Below the pieces are notes generated by a model, which ran no database searches, was not told where the DNA came from, and saw only the letters and a list, made by a program, of their open reading frames with translations. The translations under genes were made by a program, and so were the position numbers. A stretch of 21,800 nt of DNA from CAIUKX01 sp964580965 (GTDB taxonomy: Bacteria; Bacteroidota; Bacteroidia; Flavobacteriales_D; Crocinitomicaceae), in the NCBI GenBank assembly GCA_964580965.1, contig CAZOLZ010000039.1, positions 1-21,800 on the forward strand, written 5' to 3'. Positions 8,961 to 16,201 of this stretch are shown here, piece by piece (the stretch's first letter is position 1; every line of letters starts with the position of its first letter).

Positions 8961-11645
8961 ATGGAAGAAGAATTTGAAGATAATTTAGAAAATGATTCAA
9001 ACAATCAAGAATCAAATTCAGGAGATTCAAACTTGAATGATGATGATAAAGTCATTCCTGTTAGTGGATTGTATGAAAATTGGTTTTTAGATTACGCTTC
9101 ATATGTAATCCTTGAACGCGCTGTTCCATCTTTATTTGATGGTTTAAAGCCTGTGCAAAGAAGGATTCTTCATTCTATGAAAGAATTAGATGATGGGCGT
9201 TATAATAAAGTTGCAAATATTATTGGTAATACCATGAAATATCACCCTCATGGTGATGCTTCGATTGGAGATGCTTTGGTTCAATTAGGACAAAAAGATT
9301 TGTTAATTGATTGTCAAGGAAATTGGGGAAATACATTAACAGGTGATGGTGCTGCAGCACCTCGTTACATTGAAGCAAGATTATCAAAATTTGCAAGTCA
9401 TGTTGTTTTTAATCCAAAAACAACAAACTGGTTATCAAGTTATGACGGTAGAAATAAAGAACCTGAACAATTACCTGTTAAATTTCCATTACTTTTAGCA
9501 CAAGGAGGAGAAGGTATTGCAGTAGGAATGGCTTGTAAATTTTTACCTCATAATTTTGTTGAACTGATTAATCAATCAATAAACTGTTTACGTGGGAAAA
9601 AAGTAGAGATTTTTCCTGACTTTCCAAATGGTGGTATGGCTGACTTCTCAAATTACAATGATGGTTTAAGAGGTGGGAAAGTTCGTGTTCGAGGAAAAAT
9701 CAAAAAAGTTGATGCTAAAACTTTAGTTATAAATGAAATCCCTTTTGGGACCACAACAGGTTCTTTAATAGAATCGATAATTAAAGCAAACGAAAAAGGG
9801 AAAATAAAGGTTAAGAAGATTGAAGATAATACTGCTGCAGAAGCAGAAATTATAATACATTTAACACCTGGTGTTTCTCCTGATAAAACAATAGATGCAT
9901 TATTCGCATTTACTGATTGTGAGGTTAGTATATCACCAAATTCATCTATTATTGATAAAGATATACCGAGATTTTTAGGAGTTAGTGAGATTTTGAAAAT
10001 CAGTACTCAAAATACAGTGGAACTTTTAAAAAAAGAATTAGAAATTCGTTTAGATGAATTAGAAAGTCAATGGCATTTCTCAACATTGGAAAAGATATTC
10101 ATTAATGAAGAAATGTATATCGACTTTAAGCTATATACAGATAGACCTACTTTATACAATTATTTATACAAGTGTTTTGACCCTTTTAAAAATCGTTTAA
10201 TTCGTGAAATTACAGACGAAGATTTGTTACGTTTGACTCAAATCCAAATGATTCGTATTACACGTTTTGATAGCAGTAAGGCGGACGAAAACTTATTGAA
10301 AATTGAAGCGGAAATAAAAGAGATCAAGGAAAAGTTAGCAAACTTAATTGAATATGCTATTGACTATTTCAAAGATTTAAAGAAAAAATTTGGAGAAGGA
10401 AAAGAGCGTAAAACTGAAATCAAACAATTTGATACTATTAATGCTTCAAAAGTAATTATAGCCAACAGAAAGTTATACATTGATTATGAAGAAGGTTTTA
10501 TTGGTTATGGTTTAAAAAAGGCAGAAGCAGTAAATGATTGTTCAGAAATTGATAATGTTATTATTTTCTTTGCTTCAGGTAAAATGATGGTAACGAAAGT
10601 TGCTGACAAGAAATTTGTTGGAAAAGGAATCGTTCATGCAGATGTCTGGAAAAAAGGAGAAAAAAGAAAAATTTATCATTTGTTCTACCAGGATGGAGTA
10701 GGAGGGCCTACAATGATGAAACGTTTCTTTGTGAATAGTATCACAAGAGATAATGAATACGATTTAACAAAAGGAACAAAAGGGTCTAAAATGTTATATT
10801 TTTCTGTGCATCCGAATGGAGAAAGGGAAGTAGTTACAATTATGTTACGTCCTCGTCCACATTTGAAACGTTTACGTTTTGATATTGACATGGGAACAAT
10901 GCTAATAAAAGGGAGAAATTCAGCTGGAAACAGGGTAACAAAGGAAATCGTTCAGAAAATTGTACAAAAAGAAGTTGGTGGATCAACATTAGCAGCGCGT
11001 AAAATATGGTACGATGATGTCGTTGGACGTTTAAACGATGAAAATAGAGGTAAGTTTGTAGGTTCTTTCAAAGGGGATGACAAGATTTTAACTTTATATA
11101 AAAATGGAGAATATCGTTTGTCAACTTTTGATTTATCAAATCACTTTGATGATGATATGGTTCATATAGAGAAATGGAATCCAGATAGACCAATTTCTAC
11201 GATTTATTATGATGCAGAAAAAGAAATTCATTTTGTAAAAAGATTCCTATGTGAAATTACTACAGATAAACGAGTTTCATTTATTTCAGAGTCAGAGGGT
11301 TCATACATGGATATTGTTTCAACAGGTTATAAACCAATCGCAAGAGTTGTTTATAATAAGTTATTGAAGGAAACGAAAAGTTTACCGGATTCAATTATCG
11401 AAATGACAGAGATGATTGATGTAAAAGGTATGAAAGCACAGGGTAATCAAGTGACAAAATTAAAAGTCAAAGAAATTGTTTTAGAACACCCAATTGATGG
11501 AGGTGAACCTTGGCCGGAGGATGTAAAGCCAGAGTCTGATAATGATGATTCAAAAGAAGATTCATCAGAAGAAACTGGAAACACAATTGAATGGGATTTA
11601 TCTAAAAAAGATAAAGATGATGATGATCAACCAAAGTTATTTTAG
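8961..11645 (+). CDS. parC: DNA topoisomerase IV subunit A (breakage-reunion subunit)
   Basis: An 894-residue type IIA topoisomerase A subunit. After an acidic, Asn-rich N-terminal stretch of about 30 residues come the winged-helix DNA-breakage domain with KPVQRRILHSM, KYHPHGDASIGDALVQLGQ (quinolone-region helix) and AAPRYIEAR, where Y136 is the catalytic tyrosine that bonds to DNA. A long coiled-coil region (about 430-490) forms the C-gate. The C-terminal part has beta-propeller-like repeats but no classical GyrA box that I can see, which favours ParC over GyrA. The last about 35 residues are very acidic and end in QPKLF. The serine that anchors quinolones in E. coli GyrA/ParC is replaced by A100; D104 matches the acidic partner. 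Co-transcribed with parE and followed by a strong terminator. Confidence 0.9.
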   Translation: MEEEFEDNLENDSNNQESNSGDSNLNDDDKVIPVSGLYENWFLDYASYVILERAVPSLFDGLKPVQRRILHSMKELDDGRYNKVANIIGNTMKYHPHGDASIGDALVQLGQKDLLIDCQGNWGNTLTGDGAAAPRYIEARLSKFASHVVFNPKTTNWLSSYDGRNKEPEQLPVKFPLLLAQGGEGIAVGMACKFLPHNFVELINQSINCLRGKKVEIFPDFPNGGMADFSNYNDGLRGGKVRVRGKIKKVDAKTLVINEIPFGTTTGSLIESIIKANEKGKIKVKKIEDNTAAEAEIIIHLTPGVSPDKTIDALFAFTDCEVSISPNSSIIDKDIPRFLGVSEILKISTQNTVELLKKELEIRLDELESQWHFSTLEKIFINEEMYIDFKLYTDRPTLYNYLYKCFDPFKNRLIREITDEDLLRLTQIQMIRITRFDSSKADENLLKIEAEIKEIKEKLANLIEYAIDYFKDLKKKFGEGKERKTEIKQFDTINASKVIIANRKLYIDYEEGFIGYGLKKAEAVNDCSEIDNVIIFFASGKMMVTKVADKKFVGKGIVHADVWKKGEKRKIYHLFYQDGVGGPTMMKRFFVNSITRDNEYDLTKGTKGSKMLYFSVHPNGEREVVTIMLRPRPHLKRLRFDIDMGTMLIKGRNSAGNRVTKEIVQKIVQKEVGGSTLAARKIWYDDVVGRLNDENRGKFVGSFKGDDKILTLYKNGEYRLSTFDLSNHFDDDMVHIEKWNPDRPISTIYYDAEKEIHFVKRFLCEITTDKRVSFISESEGSYMDIVSTGYKPIARVVYNKLLKETKSLPDSIIEMTEMIDVKGMKAQGNQVTKLKVKEIVLEHPIDGGEPWPEDVKPESDNDDSKEDSSEETGNTIEWDLSKKDKDDDDQPKLF

Positions 11646-11678
11646 AAAATAAAATTTTAAGATGGTTTAAAGCTATTT

Positions 11679-11705
11679 AAAAGCCGGAATTTTCCGGCTT
11701 TTTTT
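11679..11705 (+). terminator. Rho-independent terminator of parE-parC
   Basis: AAAAGCCGGAA (11679-11689) pairs perfectly with TTCCGGCTTTT (11692-11702), with a GCCGG/CCGGC core, followed by a T-run to 11705. It begins 33 bases after the parC stop. This is the clearest one-way terminator in the window. Confidence 0.9.
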
Positions 11706-11730
11706 ATTTTATATTTCTTATGAACTTCAC

Positions 11731-11738
11731 TATATTTG
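11731..11738 (+). promoter_or_regulatory. Probable -7 element of the rocD promoter
   Basis: TATATTTG at 11731-11738 fits TAnnTTTG exactly, just downstream of the parC terminator. TTTT at 11707-11710 is at -33-like distance (20-base spacer) but is not the ideal TTTG. Transcription would begin near 11743-11745, giving a leader of about 90 bases. Confidence 0.6.
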
Positions 11739-11744
11739 CAACAT

Positions 11745-11834
11745 AAAGGATGATTTCTCTCCAGTAAAATAAACGAGGAAAGGATGCACACTGTCCGAGA
11801 GTAGTGTTTATTTTAATTAAAAATATTTTATAAA
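11745..11834 (+). promoter_or_regulatory. Structured 5' leader of rocD, candidate cis-regulatory RNA
   Basis: Between the promoter and the rocD ATG lies a G/C-richer island in an A+T-rich gap. A 10-bp perfect inverted repeat, TAAAATAAAC (11765-11774) and GTTTATTTTA (11806-11815), encloses 31 bases. Inside is a small hairpin GGATG (11782-11786)/TGTCC (11792-11796). GAGAG (11797-11801) inside the loop complements CTCTC (11757-11761) outside it, which would make a pseudoknot or an alternative fold. ACACT (11788-11792) can also pair with AGTGT (11803-11807), competing with the small hairpin. The left edge is my estimate of the transcript start. I do not recognise a known riboswitch class. No T-run follows, so any control would be on translation or stability. 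Confidence 0.5.
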
Positions 11835-13118
11835 ATGAACGAATTAATGGAAAAAATGACCTCAGAAGAGTTAATTCAATTGGAAGATCAATACGGAGCA
11901 CATAATTATCATCCGTTACCTGTCGTTTTATCAAAAGGAGAAGGAGTTTATGTTTGGGATGCTGAAGGAAAGAAATATTTTGATTTCTTATCAGCTTATT
12001 CAGCTGTTAATCAAGGTCATTGTCATCCTAAAATTGTAAATGCATTAATAGACCAAGCAAAAACATTAACATTAACGTCGAGAGCGTTTTATAACGATGC
12101 TTTAGGTGTTTATGAAAAGTTTGTCACTGAATATTTTGGTTTTGACAAAGTACTTCCAATGAATACTGGTGCAGAAGCAGTCGAAACTGCTATTAAAGTT
12201 GCTCGTAAATGGGGGTATGAGGTTAAAGGTGTTGCAGAAAATCAAGGGGTAATTGTTGTTTGTGATGGTAATTTCCATGGAAGAACAACAACTATTGTCT
12301 CTTTTTCTAATGATGCTGATGCTAGAAAGAATTTTGGTCCTTACACACCAGGCTTTGTTTCTATCCCTTACGATGATATCAATGCATTGGAATTTGCTTT
12401 ACAAGATAAAAATGTAATTGGTTTTTTAGTTGAGCCAATACAAGGTGAAGCAGGTGTTTACGTTCCATCAGAAGAGTTTTTATCAAAAGCTAAATCTGTT
12501 TGTGAAAAGAATGACGTTTTATTTATAGCTGATGAGGTTCAAACAGGTATTGCAAGAACAGGAAGTTTGTTAGCTGTTTGTGGAAATTGCTCTTGTAAAA
12601 ATAAATGCGAAAAGCAAAAAGATACATATAATAAACCAGACATTTTAATTCTAGGTAAAGCATTGTCAGGTGGTGCTTATCCAGTCTCAGCTGTTTTAGC
12701 AAATAATGAAATTATGAATGTAATTAAACCTGGTCAACATGGTTCTACATTCGGAGGAAATCCACTAGCAGCAAAAGTGGCTATGGCGGCACTAGAAGTT
12801 GTTGAGGATGAAAGTTTAATTCAAAATGCTCGCGAATTAGGGGAATTATTCAGAGCTGAAATGCAACGAATTATCGACAACACAGATTTAGTAACGAAGG
12901 TTAGAGGTAAAGGTTTATTAAATGCCATAATAATTAATGACACTCCAGAAAGTGAAACTGCTTGGAATCTATGTGTTGCATTAAAAGAAAATGGTTTGTT
13001 AGCAAAACCAACTCATGGAAATATCATACGTTTTGCTCCACCATTAGTAATGAATAAAGAGCAATTATTAGAATGTGTTGCAATCATTGAAAAAACAATC
13101 ATGGAGTTTAAAAGATAA
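11835..13118 (+). CDS. rocD: Ornithine aminotransferase (ornithine-oxo-acid transaminase)
   Basis: A 427-residue class III PLP aminotransferase that moves the delta-amino group of ornithine to 2-oxoglutarate, linking arginine/ornithine breakdown to proline and glutamate. Signatures are NYHPLPVVLSKGEGVYVWD at the N-terminus, the phosphate-binding NTGAEAVETAIK (110-121), D233 in ADEVQTG contacting the PLP ring nitrogen, and the Schiff-base lysine K275 in LILGKALSGG; FGGNPLA follows. This pattern fits ornithine aminotransferase better than acetylornithine or GABA enzymes. Unusual is a cysteine cluster at 249-258 (C249, C252, C254, C258) in the loop before the PLP lysine. Standing alone behind its own promoter and leader, with the 3' terminator shared with purE, it is its own transcription unit. 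An ATG at codon 5 is an alternative start. Confidence 0.9.
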   Translation: MNELMEKMTSEELIQLEDQYGAHNYHPLPVVLSKGEGVYVWDAEGKKYFDFLSAYSAVNQGHCHPKIVNALIDQAKTLTLTSRAFYNDALGVYEKFVTEYFGFDKVLPMNTGAEAVETAIKVARKWGYEVKGVAENQGVIVVCDGNFHGRTTTIVSFSNDADARKNFGPYTPGFVSIPYDDINALEFALQDKNVIGFLVEPIQGEAGVYVPSEEFLSKAKSVCEKNDVLFIADEVQTGIARTGSLLAVCGNCSCKNKCEKQKDTYNKPDILILGKALSGGAYPVSAVLANNEIMNVIKPGQHGSTFGGNPLAAKVAMAALEVVEDESLIQNARELGELFRAEMQRIIDNTDLVTKVRGKGLLNAIIINDTPESETAWNLCVALKENGLLAKPTHGNIIRFAPPLVMNKEQLLECVAIIEKTIMEFKR

Positions 13119-13135
13119 CTATTATGTTAACGAAT

Positions 13136-13171
13136 AAAAAAAAGGAGTTCAATATTGAACTCCTTTTTTTT
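13136..13171. terminator. Bidirectional terminator between rocD and purE
   Basis: A perfect 26-base palindrome at 13141-13166 (AAAGGAGTTCAAT and its complement), flanked by an A-run on the left (13136-13140) and a T-run on the right (to 13171), can form an intrinsic terminator on either strand. It sits between the convergent ends of rocD (13118) and purE (13186). Confidence 0.9.
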
Positions 13172-13185
13172 ATAAGTATGTAAGA

Positions 13186-13671
13186 TTATTTTTTTAAGTT
13201 TTCAGCACTTTCAAGAACTTTATCTTTTAGTTCTTCCATATAGTTTTCTAATATGGTCAAAACTTTAGGATTTGAAGCTCCAATCAATTTAGCTGCTAAT
13301 ATGCCTGCATTCTTTGAAGCATTTAATGCGACAGTAGCAACAGGAATTCCATTTGGCATTTGTAAAATGGATAAAATGCTATCCCACCCATCTATTGAAT
13401 TGCTTGATTTTACAGGCACCCCTATAACAGGTAATGGAGTTAGTGAAGCAGTCATTCCAGGTAAATGAGCAGCACCTCCAGCTCCAGCGATAATAACTTT
13501 AATTCCTCTTTTGTGAGCATTTTTAGCGTATTCATACATTAGTTCAGGAGTTCTATGTGCTGAAACAATATTCATTTCAAATTCAATTCCAAAGCTTTTT
13601 AAAATATCTGCAGCATCTTGCATCACTGGTAAATCCGATGCGCTTCCCATTATAATTCCAACTTCAATCAT
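13186..13671 (-). CDS. purE: N5-carboxyaminoimidazole ribonucleotide mutase
   Basis: A 161-residue class I PurE that converts N5-CAIR to CAIR in purine biosynthesis. The family motifs are complete: MGSASDLP at the N-terminus (GSASD at 9-13), VSAHRTPE around 36-43 with the substrate-binding SAHR, IAGAGGAAHLPGM around 61-73, and TPLPVIGVPVKSS followed by GWDSILSILQMPNGIPVATVALNASKNAGILAAKLIG. The enzyme forms a cytoplasmic octamer in known members. PurK, which makes its substrate, is not in this window, so the usual purEK pairing is absent here. It is transcribed toward the shared terminator with rocD. No consensus -7 box was found upstream on its strand. Confidence 0.95.
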   Translation of the reverse strand: MIEVGIIMGSASDLPVMQDAADILKSFGIEFEMNIVSAHRTPELMYEYAKNAHKRGIKVIIAGAGGAAHLPGMTASLTPLPVIGVPVKSSNSIDGWDSILSILQMPNGIPVATVALNASKNAGILAAKLIGASNPKVLTILENYMEELKDKVLESAENLKK

Positions 13672-13703
13672 TTTATTTTTTTTGCTAATTTAATTAATAT
13701 TTT

Positions 13704-13799
13704 TCACTTTAATTTACCCTCAATATCCCAATCAATAGGTCTTCTATATTTAGATGTAAATTTGGAATCTATAAACCTAAGTTCGATTAATAGGCGAAT
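13704..13799 (-). other. Coding-like orphan frame between purE and the zinc-ribbon gene
   Basis: A minus-strand frame of 31 codons plus TGA, bounded upstream by a TGA at 13800-13802 and without an ATG, reads IRLLIELRFIDSKFTSKYRR and continues PIDWDIEGKLK. It looks like the C-terminus of a real protein more than random A+T-rich DNA, because of its charged and aromatic make-up. It may be a gene remnant or chance. The rest of the 140-base gap shows nothing I can name. Confidence 0.2.
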
Positions 13800-13811
13800 T
13801 CAGTTTATTAA

Positions 13812-14174
13812 CTATTTTACATAATCCTGTTTTTTAACCAGCATATATTGGTCATTATCTAATTTTAGATACCCTTGATCATAACAAAAATGGTACATTG
13901 CACCTTTTTGTGTTTTATAGATATTTGTGTAATAGTGAAAGTTGAATCCTTCCTCAGCTAAAGTAATACCATCAACTGTGTTTTTCCCATTTGGGTTTAA
14001 TTGTTCTAAAATCCTTCGATTTTTTCTCAAAATCCCATTTATTCGTCGAATATATTTATTTGCATCCTCATTTAAGCGATTATTGAAAGTATTTCTACAA
14101 TAGTCGGAACAAAATTTTTGATCTTTTCTTCCTCTTAAAGGTTCTTTACATTCAATACATTTTCTTGATTCCAT
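13812..14174 (-). CDS. Small zinc-ribbon protein (DUF2116-like), function unknown
   Basis: A 120-residue protein starting MESRKCIECKEPLRGRKDQK, with a zinc ribbon made by C6, C9, C22 and C26 (CxxC-x12-CxxxC) of the FCSDYCRNTFNNR type found in many short bacterial proteins. After the ribbon come a basic helix (NKYIRRINGILRKNRRILEQLN) and a C-terminal segment with aromatic residues. There is no signal peptide, so it is likely cytoplasmic and may bind nucleic acid or protein; this is inference. The frame stays open to an upstream ATG at 14255, but I prefer the ATG at 14174, because such proteins begin just before the first CxxC and the extra 27 residues would cover the promoter region of the divergent MoxR gene. 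No partner gene is evident. Confidence 0.65.
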   Translation of the reverse strand: MESRKCIECKEPLRGRKDQKFCSDYCRNTFNNRLNEDANKYIRRINGILRKNRRILEQLNPNGKNTVDGITLAEEGFNFHYYTNIYKTQKGAMYHFCYDQGYLKLDNDQYMLVKKQDYVK

Positions 14175-14284
14175 TGGATAATTAGATGTTTTAAAGAGTT
14201 CAATGTTAACATTATTTAACAGCATATGCAAGACTTTACCATTAAACTTTATCAAATTTGCAACAAATAAATCATTAAGAAGTT

Positions 14285-15307
14285 ATGTCAGAAATAGTTA
14301 ATTCTAATCAAAACACCGGAGAGGCAATTCGATTATTAGGTGAAAAAATTAAGGAAGAAAATTATTTAATCAGTCAACTCAAAAAGGAGGTTTCTTCTGT
14401 TATTGTTGGTCAGACATATATGGTAGATAGGTTGTTGATCGCTTTGTTAGCAGATGGGCATGTTTTGTTGGAAGGTGTTCCAGGTTTAGCTAAAACCTTA
14501 GCTATAAAAACCTTATCTGAAACTATAAGCGTTGATTTTAGTAGGATTCAGTTTACACCTGATTTATTACCTGCGGATGTTACTGGAACAATGATTTACA
14601 GTCAAAAAACAGAGTCTTTCAACGCTAAAAAAGGTCCTGTTTTCTCAAATTTTGTATTAGCTGATGAAATCAATAGAGCTCCAGCTAAAGTTCAAAGTGC
14701 TTTGCTTGAATCAATGCAAGAAAAAGCTGTAACATTAGGTGAAGAAACATTTAAGCTACCCGCTCCATTTTTGGTTTTAGCTACGATGAATCCAATTGAG
14801 CAAGAAGGAACATACCCTTTACCAGAAGCTCAGCTAGATCGTTTTATGTTAAAAGTCTTTTTAGGATATCCTTCTATGGAGGAAGAAAAGTTAATATTAA
14901 GATCTAATGTTAGGAAAGAGGGATTAACAAAAGTTAATCAAGTGCTTTCAGCAGCTGATATATTAAGGTGTAGAGACTTAGTTAGAGAAATATATTTAGA
15001 TGAAAAAATAGAACAATATATTGTTGACCTAGTTTTTGCTACTAGAGAACCATTGAAATATAATTTATCAGAATATCAAAATTTAATAGATTATGGTTGC
15101 TCTCCTAGAGCTAGTATCAACTTAGCTTTAGCAGCTAAAGCATATGCTTTTATTCAAGGAAGAGCATTTGTTATTCCCGAAGACGTAAGAGCTATAGCAA
15201 AAGATGTTATGCAACACCGTATTGGTTTAACTTATGAAGCAGAGGCAGAAAATGTTTCTGCAACAGATATCATTTCAGGGATATTAAATAGAGTAGAAGT
15301 ACCTTGA
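14285..15307 (+). CDS. MoxR-family AAA+ ATPase of the Bat operon
   Basis: A 340-residue AAA+ ATPase. After an N-terminal helical part comes Walker A GVPGLAKT at 64-71, Walker B VLADEINRAP at 124-133, sensor motif ATMNP at 166-170, and a conserved LDRFML (R186), followed by the C-terminal lid with CSPRASINLALAAKAYAF. MoxR ATPases work as chaperone-like motors together with VWA-domain proteins; here the DUF58 and Bat proteins are encoded directly downstream, so they are the likely partners. It is cytoplasmic and peripheral to the membrane complex. First gene of the operon. A near-consensus CAAATTTG at about 14253-14260 upstream may be its -7 box (one mismatch), not called separately. DUF58 follows 21 bases later. 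Confidence 0.93.
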   Translation: MSEIVNSNQNTGEAIRLLGEKIKEENYLISQLKKEVSSVIVGQTYMVDRLLIALLADGHVLLEGVPGLAKTLAIKTLSETISVDFSRIQFTPDLLPADVTGTMIYSQKTESFNAKKGPVFSNFVLADEINRAPAKVQSALLESMQEKAVTLGEETFKLPAPFLVLATMNPIEQEGTYPLPEAQLDRFMLKVFLGYPSMEEEKLILRSNVRKEGLTKVNQVLSAADILRCRDLVREIYLDEKIEQYIVDLVFATREPLKYNLSEYQNLIDYGCSPRASINLALAAKAYAFIQGRAFVIPEDVRAIAKDVMQHRIGLTYEAEAENVSATDIISGILNRVEVP

Positions 15308-15328
15308 TAGCCATAAAAAATTATTGTT

Positions 15329-16201
15329 TTGGAAACTGTTGAACTTCTAAAAAAAATAAGGAGGTTAGAGATTAAGACAAAAGGGCTAACCAAGCAAATT
15401 TTCTCAGGTGAGTATCATTCTGCTTTTAAAGGTAAAGGGATGGCATTCAGTGAGGTGAGAAATTATTTGCACGGAGATGAGGTGAGAACAATTGACTGGA
15501 ATGTTACGGCTCGTTTTGATGAACCTTTTGTTAAAGTTTTTGAGGAAGAAAGAGAGCTTACTGTGATGTTAGTCGTCGACGTTTCTGCTTCAGGTTCTTT
15601 TGCTGTTAATGATAAATCAAAAAAAGATTTAGCAATTGAAATAGCAGCGGTCTTAGCTTTTTCAGCAATTAATAATAATGATAAAATCGGTGCAATTTTT
15701 GTTTCTGACGAAGTTGAAAAATACATTCCGGCAAATAAAGGTCGAAAACATGCACTCTTAATTTTGAGAGAATTGATTGAATTTAAACCTCAAAATAAAG
15801 GGACAAACATTACTGAAGGACTTAGGTTTCTAAGGAACACACAAAAGAAAAGGTGTATAACTTTTGTTTTAAGTGACTTTATTGATAATTCAGATTATAC
15901 AGAATCCCTACAATTAAATGATCGAAAACACGATATGGTAGCAATTCATCTGTATGATAAAGGTGAGCTTTTTTTGCCAAAATTAGGGCTGATTCAAGTG
16001 AGAAATTTAGAAACAGGAAAACTTTCTTGGATAAATTCAAGCAATGATGAAGTTCGAAGTAAATATCAAGAAACATTTGAATTGAAACAAAAAGAACTTA
16101 TTCATGACTTGAATAAAAAAGGAATTGATGCTGTATCTGTTTCTACTGAAGAAGACTTTATTTTACCATTAGTTTATCTTTTTAAACACAGGAAAAGATG
16201 A
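15329..16201 (+). CDS. DUF58 protein with VWA-like domain, TTG start
   Basis: A 290-residue cytoplasmic or membrane-peripheral protein of the DUF58 family, usually paired with MoxR. The N-terminal block IKTKGLTKQIFSGEYHSAFKGKGMAFSEVRNYLHGDEVRTIDWNVTAR is the DUF58 hallmark. It is followed by a VWA-like domain with the metal-site motif DVSASGS at 84-90 (D84, S86, S88) and FVLSDFIDN near the second site. I start it at TTG (15329): homologues begin at this point, the first in-frame ATG is only at codon 38 inside the hallmark block, and a stop lies 15 bases upstream of the TTG. Its TGA overlaps the ATG of the next gene (ATGA), a translation-coupling arrangement. Partner of the MoxR ATPase in the Bat system by context. 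Confidence 0.92.
   Translation: METVELLKKIRRLEIKTKGLTKQIFSGEYHSAFKGKGMAFSEVRNYLHGDEVRTIDWNVTARFDEPFVKVFEEERELTVMLVVDVSASGSFAVNDKSKKDLAIEIAAVLAFSAINNNDKIGAIFVSDEVEKYIPANKGRKHALLILRELIEFKPQNKGTNITEGLRFLRNTQKKRCITFVLSDFIDNSDYTESLQLNDRKHDMVAIHLYDKGELFLPKLGLIQVRNLETGKLSWINSSNDEVRSKYQETFELKQKELIHDLNKKGIDAVSVSTEEDFILPLVYLFKHRKR

Noticed and set aside
11775..11782. GAGGAAAG in the rocD leader, similar to the conserved GAGGAAAGTCC of RNase P RNA
   Set aside because: The match stops after eight bases, the leader is only about 90 nt, and none of the other RNase P conserved regions is present.
14175..14255. Long N-terminal extension of the zinc-ribbon protein
   Set aside because: The 27 extra residues show no domain features and would cover the likely promoter of the divergent MoxR gene; zinc-ribbon proteins of this kind start just before the first CxxC.
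15463..15726. Minus-strand open frame of 87 codons
   Set aside because: Lies wholly antisense to the clearly coding DUF58 gene, has Ser/Thr-rich composition typical of a mirror frame, and has no promoter or homology signs.
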